From assembly GCA_029817715.1 (NCBI GenBank), contig JARUPY010000190.1, positions 4,960,001-5,024,000 of the forward strand: a DNA stretch of 64,000 nucleotides. Reading direction: 5' to 3'. Position numbers and translations under genes: made by a program. Below are positions 62,927-64,000 of this stretch, in pieces. The notes under the pieces were generated by a model, which did not search any database, was not told where the DNA came from, and saw nothing but the letters and a program-made list of their open reading frames with translations. Every line of letters starts with the position of its first letter. Position 1 is the first letter of the stretch. This DNA is from Melastoma dodecandrum. Its lineage: Eukaryota > Streptophyta > Magnoliopsida > Myrtales > Melastomataceae.

Positions 62927-64000
62927 AGCAGGAACCTCTTGACGTACTCGTACATGATCACAAAACAGGAAGCATTGCAGCCTGAGTACTTCTATATGTG
63001 CTCGAGGTACACCCTAATGCTCATGGAGGACGCCCTTGTGCCGCGGAATACGGTGATTACATCCTTTGTCTTCGACGCTCGATATGATTACGTTTTAGCC
63101 TATGTATTTCACTTGATAGGATGAAAGGTGGCGCATCATCTGGGGATTTTCTGGGTAGTCTCCTCTCCCGAATTTGATTACTACCAGAGACTCCAAATCT
63201 AAGATTGTGTAGCATGTATCTTAATCTACAGTTCATAAGTTCATAACCGCGCAATTTGGTAAAAAAGATGCTATTCGAAAGCTCTCCAAGACACATTTTT
63301 ATGAGTTTTTCATGATTATGATTTTGAACTTTTTTTAATAATAGCAGTTTCGTAATTTTGAAAAACTAAAAAAAAAAACAAGATTCTTAGAAGTTAACGA
63401 CTTTTTAATAAATGGGAAGTATTTTTTCTTAATTTAGTATCATATTTGACAAATTTATTCTAAAATCTCGTGGTTAACATCATTTCGCATTGTAGGACAT
63501 CCACTTTCGAAATTAACGAAATAATGCACCGAAATCGGTTTTATAAAATCGAAATTAACGAAATAATCCTGGTTTTCTAATTGACGCTAACAGTTTCGCA
63601 GAGACACAACCGCTTGAGTTCTGGAAGCCAAAAGGTACTCAGCCGATGAAGTGTCTCCGGTTGTTCACACGGATACGTAAGCCCAACAGCATCGGCTCGC
63701 CTCAGTTCTTCACCCAGCTTACCACTGCCCTCGACTCTTCAACAACAGAGACATCAAAATCAAGGATAAAAGAAAAATGTCATTCGCAACTCAATACTCT
63801 TCTACAGCAAAAACCGGGGCACAATGTGAAAACAGCGGAGCTCGAAAGATAAGAGGAGGATCAAGACCTCGAAGAGGTGGCGATGACGGTGCTAGGCACG
63901 CGGTCGGGATAAGTACATCTAGGCAACCTTGTCGGCAGCAACACAGGCGGCACATTCTCGGGGAAAACCTCGGTGGCAGCCGTACATTTCAGCTCGACTT
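62927..64000. repeat. Second copy of the 14985-16105 segment, cut by the window end
   Basis: The near-identical direct copy includes the unrecognised piece (PEYFYMCSRYTLMLMEDAL in the frame at 62915) and the antisense MIRO exons from about 63590. The homology is unbroken at base 64000. Confidence 0.88.
63590..64000 (-). pseudogene. MIRO exons 1-2, antisense, second copy
   Basis: This is the same arrangement as 15650-16140 on the minus strand: the LSTFWLPEL exon region first, then the end of GTPase exon 1 (TAATEVFPENVPPVL-type sequence) running to the window edge. It differs from the first copy by scattered point changes. Confidence 0.78.

Overview
This window is nuclear DNA of a flowering plant, probably a eudicot. 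The evidence is genes with many short GT-AG introns, plant-only families (ERD6-like sugar carrier, HIPP metal-binding protein, plastid phosphoenolpyruvate translocator, DRM methyltransferase), a nuclear tRNA-Ala, and plant transposons including an endogenous pararetrovirus. I cannot name the species.

Layout. 1-2.6 kb is the decayed 3' part of an endogenous caulimovirid. 5.74-8.88 kb is an intact 18-exon ERD6-like sugar transporter. It is followed by a UTP18 (U3 snoRNP WD40 protein) pseudogene that was split by a GC-capped tandem repeat array and a Ty1/copia remnant (9.6-15.0 kb). 15-26.3 kb holds antisense MIRO GTPase fragments, an SDR fragment, a divergent pair of NYN-domain genes (16.8-18.4 kb), PIGO exon fragments, a LINE with a clear target-site duplication, and a broken antisense double-NYN gene. 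At 26.3-33.3 kb the ERD6-like/UTP18 pair occurs again, both genes broken, with a Ty3/gypsy LTR-gag fragment and a 1.42-kb solo LTR inside the UTP18 copy. 34.5 kb has a tRNA-Ala(CGC). 35.9-38.7 kb is a broken BCAT-like gene. 40.5-42.5 kb is an intact HIPP gene and 43.3-45.2 kb a plastid phosphate translocator gene with an intact mature part. 45.4 kb has an antisense DRM fragment. 46.6-50.9 kb is a nearly full-length MIRO gene with nonsense codons, and 51.5 kb an antisense LON protease fragment. 53.2-54.3 kb is a non-autonomous hAT element. 54.55-55.70 kb is an intact two-NYN-domain gene. The rest is a second set of broken BCAT-like, pectin acetylesterase and MIRO copies, ending in a 1.1-kb segment that repeats 15-16 kb.

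Overall, a core of about five genes (ERD6-like, UTP18, NYN, BCAT-like, MIRO) has been duplicated, inverted and shredded repeatedly. From memory, ERD6-like, BCAT-like and MIRO also lie close together in Arabidopsis on chromosome 5 and again on chromosome 3, so an ancestral neighbourhood seems to have been amplified here. Genes that look intact are ERD6-like, the two small NYN genes (one possibly incomplete), the double-NYN gene, HIPP and the translocator (mature part only). No intact MIRO, UTP18 or BCAT-like copy is present. The NYN-domain cluster is the most unusual coding feature.
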